DNA from: Muribaculaceae bacterium
GTDB lineage: Bacteria > Bacteroidota > Bacteroidia > Bacteroidales > Muribaculaceae
Length of the DNA: 63,821 nt
Direction of reading: 5' to 3'
NCBI GenBank assembly: GCA_022510465.1
Contig: JAFLTJ010000001.1
Span: forward strand, 18,034 to 81,854
Positions within the stretch are counted from its first letter, which is position 1; each line of letters opens with the position of its first letter. Below the pieces are notes generated by a model that did not search any database, was not told the DNA's origin, and saw only the letters and a program-made list of their open reading frames with translations. Both the position numbers and the translations under genes were made by a program. This document shows, piece by piece, positions 25,433-34,500 of this stretch.

Positions 25433-26866
25433 TCAATTCCCTCGTTCGCTCTCAAAGATTGAGAGTCGGTCGATGGCATTCATGGCTCGTTCGGCCTCAA
25501 GAATGCCACGGGCGCGTGCCTCGACAAAACATTCGCGGGCACGGCGTAGGTCATTGCTTAGAGCATATAGTATGCCGCGGGCATATACAGCCTCGGCCGA
25601 GTTGCCGGCGTGTTTCAGTTGACTTTGTGCCGCCGACAGATTGCCGCGCGACATCCACACATTGGCCGCGTTTATGCGAGCACGTGTATCCTCGGGATAC
25701 AGCTCCACCCCCTTGAGCATCACTTCATCACACGCCTTGACCCGCCTTGATTGCAGATAGTTGAAATATTTACAAAGTTCATACAGGCTTAACTCCTCGG
25801 GGTTGGCGGCATATATGCGTTCTATCTGTTCAACGTCGTCAATAGCCGTTTCGGTTGTCGATACCGTTATGCTGACATGATTGAGCAGCGGCGCGATAAC
25901 ATCCTGGAGGAACGACAATTGGGATGGGTAACGCTTTTTCAGGGTAGCCAGGCACGCCTGAGTGTCATGGTCCATGCGGTCTATAACGGCGAGAATGCTG
26001 TCGCGATTTTGAATCGACGAGCGGCCTATCCAGTTTCTGATACCGTGCCAGTCGTCAGTATTGAGTGTCGTTGTAACTATCCCCGCAAGCTCGGGATAGC
26101 GGCCGGTAATAAGATTGACTATCGAGTCGGCTTTCGCCGCCGGAACAGCCGGATTGGAGCCGTAAACCCCGGCAACGCTCAGCGCCGTCACGTTTATCTC
26201 CGTTAACCGGTGCCCGTAGCCCGTTATACGGTCGATAAACCTATTGACCGAATCGGTAGTCTCGGCGCTGTTGACCGCAGCAAAATCAATGCGCATGCGG
26301 CGTCGGCGCGACTTGACCGTAGCCTCTGTCGGTATCGCGTAGATATATTGCGGGGTAAAGACCGGCGTAGTGAGAGCGTAGCCGTCTATTCTCTCTGTCG
26401 GATATTCAACAATTGGCGCCCCGGCCTTGCGGCATGTTGTCATCTTGATAGTCAGCGTTCCCGATGTATTTTCGGTTGTCAGCACCGTCGACGCCCGGTA
26501 TAGTAGCGATTTAAGCCGCGAGGTGGCGTCAAGAGTATTGGCCGGCAGTGGGCGCGTCAGCTCCCCCGAGCGAAGTCGACGCATGATGGCGTTACGCCCG
26601 TAGATTGTAACAGGGTCGAGCCTGACGGTGTCGCCCGTCGCGGTCGCTATCTCGGGTATGAGCGTTATCGTCTCCTCATGCTTGACTTTCAACGACGACA
26701 GATTGATAGTCATCACAACCTCTATCCGGGTACCATTTGACCTAACCGTCGGAGTCTCCACGCTGACACGTTGGTCAAACAGCGCTACACGGTGAGCGTT
26801 TCCGGCTGCGTGGACCGTTGCAACATGAACGGCTATCATGACTATCGCGTAGAGTATCTGTTTCAT
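25433..26866 (-). CDS. DUF3868-like secreted protein with C-terminal TPR-like repeats
   Basis: 477 aa. The ATG at 26866 starts a signal peptide (KQILYAIVMIAVHVATVHAA). A DUF3868-like domain covers about residues 25-140. The middle part has an OmpA-like flavour (INVTALSVAGVYGSNPAVPA). The C-terminal 120 residues look like tetratricopeptide repeats (AANPEELSLYELCKYFNYLQ; YPEDTRARINAANVW; GNSAEAVYARGILYALSNDL). DUF3868 proteins usually accompany fimbrillin (Mfa) gene sets; no fimbrillin is found beside it. The start overlaps the DUF3575 stop by 4 bp. Confidence 0.75.
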   Translation of the reverse strand: MKQILYAIVMIAVHVATVHAAGNAHRVALFDQRVSVETPTVRSNGTRIEVVMTINLSSLKVKHEETITLIPEIATATGDTVRLDPVTIYGRNAIMRRLRSGELTRPLPANTLDATSRLKSLLYRASTVLTTENTSGTLTIKMTTCRKAGAPIVEYPTERIDGYALTTPVFTPQYIYAIPTEATVKSRRRRMRIDFAAVNSAETTDSVNRFIDRITGYGHRLTEINVTALSVAGVYGSNPAVPAAKADSIVNLITGRYPELAGIVTTTLNTDDWHGIRNWIGRSSIQNRDSILAVIDRMDHDTQACLATLKKRYPSQLSFLQDVIAPLLNHVSITVSTTETAIDDVEQIERIYAANPEELSLYELCKYFNYLQSRRVKACDEVMLKGVELYPEDTRARINAANVWMSRGNLSAAQSQLKHAGNSAEAVYARGILYALSNDLRRARECFVEARARGILEAERAMNAIDRLSIFESERGN

Positions 26867-27483
26867 CAGAATATGTAACAAAGGTTTACGGCTAATTTTG
26901 TAGGCCCGAAATAATTACGGTAATGATGGCCGTCGTTAATATTTCCTTCAACGATATATCGGTCATAGTTTGTGTTGATATAGCCAACGGTAGCCTCTAT
27001 CTCAACATTCCAGTGTCGCGACACCATGAATGCATATCCATACCCCACGCCGACTCCGTACGCCCAGCCTTCAAAGCGATGCTCGTTAAGATATTCCCAG
27101 TGCCAGCCAACAAAGCCAAGAGGCGAGTCAAAGTGTCCCGCGTTGTAATAGCCCGCCATGAGATTGACCGATACAAAATGCCCGCCCATGTTATCCACAA
27201 GCCAATATCGCGCCTCAGGCTGTATCATAGAGTGACGCCAGCTGCGATGACCGAATTTCCATGCGTTTATGTTACCCGACAGGTCTATGGTCCATTGCCT
27301 GGCTATCCCAATCTCAGCCCCGATGTTGAACGTCGCCGTTACGTCATACAGCAGATTGCTTTTGACAGCCACTTCACGCGCCGACGTCACGGCGGGCATG
27401 GCACTCATCAGAAGCCACACTGCAAGCCTCGCAAGACGCTTGAAAACACGCGCGTCGTTTATGTTTGACAACCTTCTCTGCAT
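26866..27483 (-). CDS. DUF3575 outer-membrane protein
   Basis: 205 aa. After a signal sequence (LARLAVWLLMSAMPAVTSA) comes an eight-stranded barrel-type protein. REVAVKSNLLYDVTATFNIG is the typical DUF3575 opening. The last residues (LAVNLCYIF) have the terminal Phe of outer-membrane barrels. It is coupled to the DUF3868-like gene by a 4-bp overlap. A TAATTTTG box lies only 7 bp before the ATG at 27483. The real start may therefore be a little downstream (for example the TTG at codon 5), or the mRNA is nearly leaderless. Confidence 0.82.
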   Translation of the reverse strand: MQRRLSNINDARVFKRLARLAVWLLMSAMPAVTSAREVAVKSNLLYDVTATFNIGAEIGIARQWTIDLSGNINAWKFGHRSWRHSMIQPEARYWLVDNMGGHFVSVNLMAGYYNAGHFDSPLGFVGWHWEYLNEHRFEGWAYGVGVGYGYAFMVSRHWNVEIEATVGYINTNYDRYIVEGNINDGHHYRNYFGPTKLAVNLCYIF

Positions 27484-27530
27484 CGTTGCGCAAAATTACT
27501 AAAAAAGGCGCATATAGCCACCTTTACCCT

Positions 27531-27584
27531 TCAAAAAAAGAATCCGGACCTGTCGGGGCGGGTGCCGCTTACAATGTCCGGATT
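27531..27584 (-). terminator. Terminator of the RNase G gene
   Basis: AATCCGGAC (27541-27549) pairs with GTCCGGATT (27576-27584). On the minus strand it is followed by CTTTTTTTG. A GC-rich loop may pair further. Confidence 0.85.
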
Positions 27585-27609
27585 ATAAGACTTTTCTACA
27601 ACGACGCGA

Positions 27610-29235
27610 TTATTCCTCGTGATTGTTGCCTCGGTTCTTGGCTCTGTTTTTAGATTTAGATGCCGATGAATTGACATCTTTCTCTTCCCGAAGGTCAATT
27701 TCGTTATTGTCCGGCCCTATCACGCGATACTGCAGGTAGGCCAGCGATTGGTCTGGCATAATTTTAAATCGCTTGCCGGTTTCCATTCTCCACCGGCGGT
27801 ATAGTGATATTATACCCTTTTTTATGAACGCATCAACGTATGGGTGAACATACATTGTAAAATTGCTTACACCCAACGTTCCCGTCAGATAGTCAATCTT
27901 CTCCTTTAGAGTGTCGGTGAAAAGCAGCGACGCCTTAACCTCCCCTTTACCATAGCAGGAAGGGCACTTCTCGGCCGTAGTGATATCAAGCGCCGGCCTG
28001 ACTCGCTGTCGAGTTATCTGCATGAGGCCAAACTTGCTCAGTGGCAGGATATTGTGCCGCGTGCGGTCATTGGCCATAATCTCTTTCATGTGCTCGTATA
28101 GCGCCTGGCGATGTTCGGCTTTATTCATGTCAATAAAGTCGATTACGATGATACCGCCCATGTCGCGCAACCGCAATTGCCTGACTATCTCGTCGGCCGC
28201 ACGCATATTGACTTCCAAGGCATTAGACTCTTGGTCGGTTGCTGCCTTTGAACGGTTGCCCGAGTTGACATCTATAACGTGTAGAGCCTCGGTGTGCTCG
28301 ATAATGATATATGCGCCGCTTTTAAACGATACCGTCTTGCCAAAAGATGACTTTATCTGTTTGGTAATATTGAAATGGTCAAAGATAGGCGTGGCGCTGT
28401 TGTATAACTTTACGATATCCGTGCGCTCGGGCGCTATCAGCGATACATATTTGACTATTTGGTCATATACATCCCGGTCGTTTACATATACACTCTCAAA
28501 TGCGGGACTGAAAATGTCGCGGAGAACGCCTACTATACGGCTTTTCTCCTCATAAACCAACGCCGGGGCCGAGACTGTCTTTGCCTTGCTTACAGTATCC
28601 TCCCAGCATTTTAACAGAGTGCGCAATTCATTGTTAAGCTCTGCGGCACCTTTACCCTCGGCCGATGTCCTTACGATTACGCCGAAATTGCGGGGCTTGA
28701 TACTCTCCATCAGCTGGCGCAAGCGCAACTTCTCCTCGGTCGTCTTGATTTTCTGTGATATGGAAATCTTGTCGCCAAAGGGGATTAAAACCATGTAACG
28801 GCCCGTAAACGTTATTTCACACGTCAGGCGAGGTCCTTTCGACGAGATTGGTTCCTTTGCTATCTGTACCAGTAGCTCCTGGCCGGGACTTAAGGTCTCC
28901 GAGACCGCCCCATGCTTGTCAATCTCCGGCAGGCGTTTCATCTTGGAAACCTGCACATTCTTTTTCTCAGTTATTGACTGCGTCAGGAATGCTTTGTATG
29001 AATCAAAATGTGAGCCAAGATCCAAGTAATGGAGGAAAGCGTCTTTTTCGTAGCCTACATTGACAAAGGCTGCGTTCAATCCCGGCATCAGCTTCTTGAC
29101 CTTTGCAAGATAGATGTCGCCTACCGCATACGACTGATTACGCGACTCTTTCTGCAACGATACGAGCCGGGAATCCTCAAGTAGCGCTATCGACGCCTCT
29201 TCGGGTTGAACATCTACTATTAGTTCGCTTTTCAT
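27610..29235 (-). CDS. rng: Ribonuclease E/G family endoribonuclease
   Basis: A 541-aa RNase G-type enzyme, cutting single-stranded AU-rich RNA in rRNA maturation and mRNA turnover. The S1 RNA-binding segment is near residues 35-120 (VGDIYLAKVKKLMPGLNAAF) with a charged insertion. The 5'-sensor and DNase I-like regions follow. Catalytic aspartates are in HVIDVNSGNRS near 317 and VIDFIDM near 360. The zinc link is CPSCYGKG near 427. A basic C-terminal tail (SKSKNRAKNRGNNHEE) is present. A large hairpin lies directly upstream of the ATG. Confidence 0.95.
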   Translation of the reverse strand: MKSELIVDVQPEEASIALLEDSRLVSLQKESRNQSYAVGDIYLAKVKKLMPGLNAAFVNVGYEKDAFLHYLDLGSHFDSYKAFLTQSITEKKNVQVSKMKRLPEIDKHGAVSETLSPGQELLVQIAKEPISSKGPRLTCEITFTGRYMVLIPFGDKISISQKIKTTEEKLRLRQLMESIKPRNFGVIVRTSAEGKGAAELNNELRTLLKCWEDTVSKAKTVSAPALVYEEKSRIVGVLRDIFSPAFESVYVNDRDVYDQIVKYVSLIAPERTDIVKLYNSATPIFDHFNITKQIKSSFGKTVSFKSGAYIIIEHTEALHVIDVNSGNRSKAATDQESNALEVNMRAADEIVRQLRLRDMGGIIVIDFIDMNKAEHRQALYEHMKEIMANDRTRHNILPLSKFGLMQITRQRVRPALDITTAEKCPSCYGKGEVKASLLFTDTLKEKIDYLTGTLGVSNFTMYVHPYVDAFIKKGIISLYRRWRMETGKRFKIMPDQSLAYLQYRVIGPDNNEIDLREEKDVNSSASKSKNRAKNRGNNHEE

Positions 29236-29256
29236 TAAATACTTGGAGTTAAAAAT

Positions 29257-29300
29257 ATGGCCGCACTACTTAACTGCATCAGTAAAGCGGGAGCGGCCAT
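29257..29300 (-). terminator. Hairpin between the mS38-like gene and rng (terminator or leader element)
   Basis: ATGGCCGC (29257-29264) pairs with GCGGCCAT (29293-29300); inside is a small ACTG/CAGT hairpin. On the minus strand it is followed by ATTTTTAAC and then, 22 bp after the stem, the rng ATG. It could end the HU transcript or be a regulatory leader hairpin of rng. Confidence 0.6.
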
Positions 29301-29346
29301 GTTTGTTCTTTTTAATGTCGTTTGAAGTAGATAGCCGACGGCACTC

Positions 29347-29436
29347 TTACTTCTTCTTATGACGGTTTTTTCTCAGACGCTTTTTGCGCTTGTGAGTGGC
29401 CATCTTGTGGCCCTTCCTTTTCTTTCCGCTGGGCAT
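29347..29436 (-). CDS. 29-aa basic ribosomal-type protein (AURKAIP1/COX24, mS38-like)
   Basis: A tiny ORF: ATG at 29436, TAA at 29349-29347. The protein is MPSGKKRKGHKMATHKRKKR followed by LRKNRHKKK, so 18 of 29 residues are Lys or Arg. Bacteroidetes genomes commonly carry a nearly identical peptide annotated with the AURKAIP1/COX24 domain, related to mitochondrial ribosomal protein mS38. A ribosome-associated role is therefore likely, though this is from memory of the family. It lies 42 bp downstream of the HU gene and upstream of rng. Confidence 0.8.
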   Translation of the reverse strand: MPSGKKRKGHKMATHKRKKRLRKNRHKKK

Positions 29437-29478
29437 TGTGAATCAGTTATAAATTGATTAATAATTTACTACATTCTA

Positions 29479-29751
29479 TTAGCGTACCTCCTCCATAAAC
29501 ACTTTGGCAGGCTTGAATGCCGGTATCTTGTGCTCCGGAATGATGATTGTGGTGTTCTTTGATATGTTGCGGGCGGTCTTCTCCGAGCGGGTCTTTACGA
29601 TAAAGCTTCCGAAACCACGCAGATATACATTGTTACCACTTGCCAACGAACCCTTAACAATCTTCATAAACTGTTCAAGAGTTTCAAGAACGTTTCCCTT
29701 GTCGAGACCGGTATTCTTCGAGATCTCGTTTACAATTTCTGCTTTAGTCAT
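29479..29751 (-). CDS. HU-family DNA-binding protein
   Basis: A 90-aa nucleoid protein of HU/IHF type that bends DNA as a dimer. The N-terminal helices are MTKAEIVNEISKNTGLDKGN; VYLRGFGSFIVKTRSEKTAR is the beta-arm signature; the C-terminal end is IPAFKPAKVFMEEV. I chose the ATG at 29751. The frame stays open 41 codons further up, but that part is not HU-like. It resembles the Bacteroidetes HU proteins that lie next to the mS38-like mini-gene. Confidence 0.95.
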   Translation of the reverse strand: MTKAEIVNEISKNTGLDKGNVLETLEQFMKIVKGSLASGNNVYLRGFGSFIVKTRSEKTARNISKNTTIIIPEHKIPAFKPAKVFMEEVR

Positions 29752-29944
29752 TGTCTTGTTTTTTATGTTGTTTGAATATTTAGTCCTTATCGGTAAGTAG
29801 CTCAAAATCACGCAAGACCGCAGCTTGCCGATTTTTTGCAACCGCAAATATCGCACTTTTTTTTTATATAGCAATAAAATGAACGCGTTTTTTTATCTAT
29901 GAGTGTCAAAATTAGGCATTTCCCTATAAATCACTCTTTATATC

Positions 29945-30010
29945 CATCGCCCGTCGGTGGTGCGGTACACGCCACTCCCGGCGATACTTCCGGGAACGCC
30001 TCCCGGCTAC
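29945..30010. repeat. GC-rich hairpin segment in the AT-rich gap
   Basis: A stretch of about 65 bp much richer in GC than its flanks. It has CCGGGA (29990-29995) / TCCCGG (30001-30006) with a 5-base loop and a third CCCGG unit at 29977. It lies just after the stop of the 60-aa small gene on the minus strand, so it may shape the 3' end of that transcript. There is no T-run. The rest of 29752-30025 shows no gene. Confidence 0.4.
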
Positions 30011-30025
30011 ATTTAATATTGATTA

Positions 30026-30208
30026 TCAGTTGAGTACAATTCCGCCAATCATTCCAATGGCGCTCTCATAACAGTAACAACGTGCAAATTGTCGCAGAAA
30101 ATCTACCGTTCGCTTCTTCGGTTGATTGTTCGATTCTGATTCGGGGACTTCCCGAGTCGTTGCTTGATTTGTTGTCATAGAAATTAATAGAGTAGACTGT
30201 TTATTCAT
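30026..30208 (-). CDS. 60-aa conserved-looking small protein (LRQFARCY type)
   Basis: Starts with ATG at 30208 (MNKQSTLLIS), or possibly 30 bp later at an internal Met. The N-terminal half is polar and probably disordered. The second half has KKRTVDFLRQFARCYCYESA and ends GMIGGIVLN. Short Bacteroidales proteins with an FLRQFAR-Y core and a hydrophobic, Asn-terminated end are familiar to me as unnamed hypothetical genes; their function is unknown. No good promoter was found. Confidence 0.5.
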   Translation of the reverse strand: MNKQSTLLISMTTNQATTREVPESESNNQPKKRTVDFLRQFARCYCYESAIGMIGGIVLN

Positions 30209-30445
30209 AGGCAAACCACCTTAAGGTTAATAAATCCTGTCACATTTACTTTTGCAGCACAATGAAATCGACAGCACCTCCATCATGCCTTTCGCTTTAT
30301 TTAAACGTCTATATACCCCAGTTTATTATATCTCCGATGCTTTTTTAATAATTTTTGATCTAAGGTCTCTGATTCGATATACCCGTAGATTAAAAAATAT
30401 GCAACTTTGAAATTAAGTATCGGGTGCATGGCTCGTGTTTTTTTG

Positions 30446-30453
30446 TATATTTG
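30446..30453 (+). promoter_or_regulatory. -7 box of the RND efflux operon
   Basis: TATATTTG, 25 bp upstream of the adaptor ATG at 30479. No TTTG at the expected distance. The surrounding 30210-30478 is AT-rich and holds no gene; a stray TACTTTTG lies at 30247. Confidence 0.5.
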
Positions 30454-30478
30454 CAAAAAAATAGAAAATAAATTGAAT

Positions 30479-31531
30479 ATGAGAAAATATACTTATTGTA
30501 AGGTTGTTTTTATAAGCGGTATTCTACTGCTTGTTCAAGGTTGCAAGCCTGAAACGGAAAAAGAAGAAGCATTAAGAAATGTCGTTATAACCGAGGTTTC
30601 GTCTTTGTCGGCCGACGGTTCAACCAGTTATCCCGGGATAGTTGAAGAAGGCTCCAGCGTTAGTGCGGCATTTATGGCCGATGGTAAGATTGGCTCCATA
30701 ATGGTTAAAGAGGGAGACCGCGTTCGCAAAGGGCAGCTCCTTGCAACGCTTGACGATAGCGATTACCGCATCGGGGTTTCACAGCTTGAAGCGCAGTTCA
30801 ATCAGATGACGAAAGAAAAAGAACGCATGGATGCGATGTTTGAGAAACATAATATTGCACCAAACGATTATGAAAAATTTGAAGCAGGGTATGAGCAGAT
30901 GAAACTTCAGCTTGATATGGCCATGCGAAAACTAAGTTATACAAGGCTTTATTCGCCCTCCGACGGCTATATTGCCACCAAATACATGAATGCCGGAGAA
31001 CTTATTGGTGCAGGTACTCCTGTTTTCAACATTGTAGATGATACCAACCTCAATGCGAGCGTTGATTTACCTGTAAGCGTGTATCTTAACAGGTCCAAAA
31101 TACGCTCGGCCAAAGGCAATGTTCCCGGCATAAATGTTGATATACCACTCACGATGGTAAGCTTCACTCCCGATGCCGACAACAATATGCTTTATCGCAT
31201 GAAACTTGCCATTCCCGGTTCATACGCGAAAGAATTAACTGCTGGCATGAATATTTCTGTATGTCTCAACGTTTCTGAAGACACTAATTCAGAGACATTG
31301 ATTCCCTCTCGGTCAATATTAGCCAAAGACGGAAAGACATACGTATGGGTGTTCAATGCTAAGGATTCAACGATTAGCCGAAAACAAGTTTTTATAGAAG
31401 GAGCCCCAAATGGGAAGATGAGTGTTGTAAAAGGACTTTCGGGCACGGAAATTATTATTGAAACGGGAGTCAAACAGCTTTTCGACGGAGAGAAAGTCAA
31501 CGTGTTGAATCGTAAGGAGATTGGTATTTAA
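30479..31531 (+). CDS. RND efflux periplasmic adaptor (HlyD family, lipoprotein)
   Basis: 350 aa from the ATG at 30479; the frame is open 24 codons earlier but those lie across the promoter. A lipoprotein signal ends at LLLVQGC. The lipoyl half-motif is VKEGDRVRKGQLLATLDDSD, followed by a coiled hairpin (YRIGVSQLEAQFNQMTKEKE, MKLQLDMAMRKLSYTRLYSP). The second lipoyl half is DGYIATKYMNAGELIGAGTP, then beta-barrel and membrane-proximal domains. It bridges the inner-membrane pump and the TolC protein of the same operon. No regulator gene is adjacent. The substrate is unknown. Confidence 0.93.
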   Translation: MRKYTYCKVVFISGILLLVQGCKPETEKEEALRNVVITEVSSLSADGSTSYPGIVEEGSSVSAAFMADGKIGSIMVKEGDRVRKGQLLATLDDSDYRIGVSQLEAQFNQMTKEKERMDAMFEKHNIAPNDYEKFEAGYEQMKLQLDMAMRKLSYTRLYSPSDGYIATKYMNAGELIGAGTPVFNIVDDTNLNASVDLPVSVYLNRSKIRSAKGNVPGINVDIPLTMVSFTPDADNNMLYRMKLAIPGSYAKELTAGMNISVCLNVSEDTNSETLIPSRSILAKDGKTYVWVFNAKDSTISRKQVFIEGAPNGKMSVVKGLSGTEIIIETGVKQLFDGEKVNVLNRKEIGI

Positions 31532-31533
31532 CC

Positions 31534-34500
31534 ATGGAAAAGGTATCAAAATTCTTTATGCAACGACGAACGCTGTTTTGGTCGTTGATGGTATTGATAG
31601 TTGCGGCAGGCGTAGTGACTTATTTTCGGATGCCGAAACTCGAAGACCCGGCGGTGTCTGTAAAACAAGCCTCGGTTGTTGTCTTATATCCCGGTGCCGA
31701 TACCCAACGCGTGGAGAAAGATGTTGTTACTGTCCTTGAGGAACAACTGCGAGCACTTCCCGATGTCAAGAAGATTTCGAGTACAATCAAGCCGGGCCAG
31801 GCGTTGATACAGGTGGAATTCAATTTTGAGACTCCAATCGAGGAAGTTGAACAGCATTTCGACCTTGTTCGCCGAAAAGTTTCCGATACGGAAAAGCTTT
31901 TGCCACCGGGAGTGATGAGTCCTATCGTGATAGACGACATGATGGATGTTTATGGTATCTTCTATGCTCTCAGTGGCGAGGATTACACCATAGAAGAACT
32001 TGAGACATTCGCCAAGACCTTAAAGCGGGAAATTATGACCGTGAAGGGGGTCAAGCGAGTCAACATTGGAGGCCTTCAGCGTGAAGTAATCGATATATCG
32101 TTCACCCCTGAGCAAGTAAGACAAAATGGCATGTTGCCCACGCTGATTGCCGCGGCATTACAATCTTCGACAAAAGCCATCAATGGAGGGTGGATTGACA
32201 ATGGCGACGACCGTCTGTCGGTCAACGTGACTAAAGGTGCATCCACCGTTGAAGAAATCTCGGATATTGTTATAAACCTCCCCGACGGTAAGAAGACCCG
32301 AATTGGCGATATAGCACAGGTGAGTCGTCACGAGGCGACCGTCAATACCGGGGAATTTTACCTTAACGGAGAGCGTGCTGTCATCATATTGGTGGCTATG
32401 GAAAATTCGGCGGTTGTCCCCAGTGTCGGCGCCGAAGTTGATGCGGTTGTCAACAACACGTTGTCCATGCTCCCGGTTGGGCTTACGATTGACAAAGAAT
32501 TTTTCCAGCCCGACCAAGTGAATGAGGCTGTGTCTTCATTCATCATCAACCTTATAGAATCGGTGCTGATTGTTATACTCGTGCTTATGATAGCGATGGG
32601 ATGGCGTTCAGGACTAATAATTGGTCTCGGACTGGTCCTTACAGTCTTGTTGTCGTTTCCCATACTTTCTTCATTGGGAACAACATTGCAGCGCATTTCA
32701 CTTGGAGCTTTCATTATAGCGATGGGTATGCTGGTGGATAATGCCGTAGTAATAATGGATGGCATCATGGTCGATCGCAAGAAGGGTTTGCCTAAATCGG
32801 TATATCTTTATCGAATAGGCAAGCAGACGGCTATGCCCCTCTTGGGAGCAACCATTATTGCTGCCGCCACATTCCTGCCAATATTCCTTACAAGTGGCAC
32901 GGTGGGCGAATTTGCGGGCGACTTGTTTTTGGTAATATGCGTTAGCCTGCTGGTAAGTTGGGTACTTGCGCTTATACAGGTTCCGGTATGCGTCGACCAA
33001 TGGCTCAATCCCAATGATGTTAAAGGCAACATTGATAGTCAACCGAAGCTGAATAAAGTACAGCGAGTTGTAAAAAGAATCATTGAATACCTTATCGGTC
33101 ACAAGATAATGGCCGTAACCGCTGCCGTCATACTCTTGGGATGTGCCGGAGGCGGAGTCCTGATGGTGAAAAACGTGTTTTTCCCCGATTTTAATTACGA
33201 TCAGTTTGTTCTTGAATGTTATTATCCGCCTGAAAGCAATCCCGAGGCCGTTAAGAAAAGGATGTTTGAACTTTCAGACAGCATAGTGGCCGACAAGGAT
33301 ATACGCAACGTGGCGATAAGCTTAGGTGGAGCTCCGGGGCGGTATTGCCTTGTTCGCCCTGTTCCCGAGGGCGGTGACGATTACGCTGAATTTATCGTGC
33401 AGTGCAAGGATTACCGTGCGGTGCAACGTTTGGCTAAAGAAATGACAACGAAGCTTCGTGAAATAGCACCCGAAACTTATATCAGGGCAAGAAAATACAA
33501 TTTCTCCGTAACTTCATCCCACTTGGTGGAGGTGGAGTTTGCCGGACCGGATGCCAATGTGTTGAGACGACTTAGCGACGAGGCGGCACAGATAATGCGA
33601 AATTCACCATATGTTGACCCGTATACGGTGCAGACCAACTGGAATGCTCCTTCTCGCCAGCTTTCGATAGCATATTCGGCACAATCGGCCGCACGAGCCG
33701 GTGTTAATCGTGAAGATGTAGGAAATGCGTTGATGGCCGCTACCGACGGCTATACGGTGGGTGTAATCAGCGACAGAGACAATCTTGTGCCAATCAACAT
33801 TGTTATACGAAACAATGATGGTTGCAAACTTTCCGACCTCTCGAGTATTCCCGTGTGGACTATGATGAATGTCAATATATCGGGAAAAGATCTTGAAGGT
33901 GCTGTCAGAGGCTCGGTAGGTAAGGAGGATATTCAGAAAAAAATGTTTGTGTCTACCACGTTAGCCAATTGTGTCGATAGTATAACAACCATATTGGATG
34001 AGTCGCTTATCTATCGCTACAACGGACAGCGAGCCATTCAGGTGGAATGTGACCCCGACCCGTATAATGCCGAGGCGACTCCCGATAAACTGCTTAACTC
34101 GGTGAAGGCTGAGATTGAAAAGATAAAATTGCCCCACGGGTATACGATGCGTTTTGTTGGCGAAAACGAGGTGTCGGAGGATGCTATGGGCAAGGTGTTC
34201 CAAAACATTCCGGCAATGGTTGTGATACTTGTAATAGTGCTCTTGCTGTTGTTCAACAATTGGCGCAAACTGGCTGTTATAATCCTTTGTTTTCCATTTG
34301 TACTGTGTGGTATTGTTCCGGCTCTGCTGCTCACCGACACTCCGTTCACGTTCCTTGCTATCCTCGGCCTGATGGGACTTGTTGGTATGATGATGAAGAA
34401 CGCCATAGTGTTGGTAGACGAAATAAACGCCCTTACCACACACCAACGGATGGAGCTCCTCCCGGCAATAGTACAGGCGACTCTGTCGCGTGTGCGCCCG

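Noticed and set aside
30247-30254. Plus-strand promoter TACTTTTG in the gap before the efflux operon
   Set aside because: No -33 element and no gene within 220 bp; the box at 30446 is better placed.
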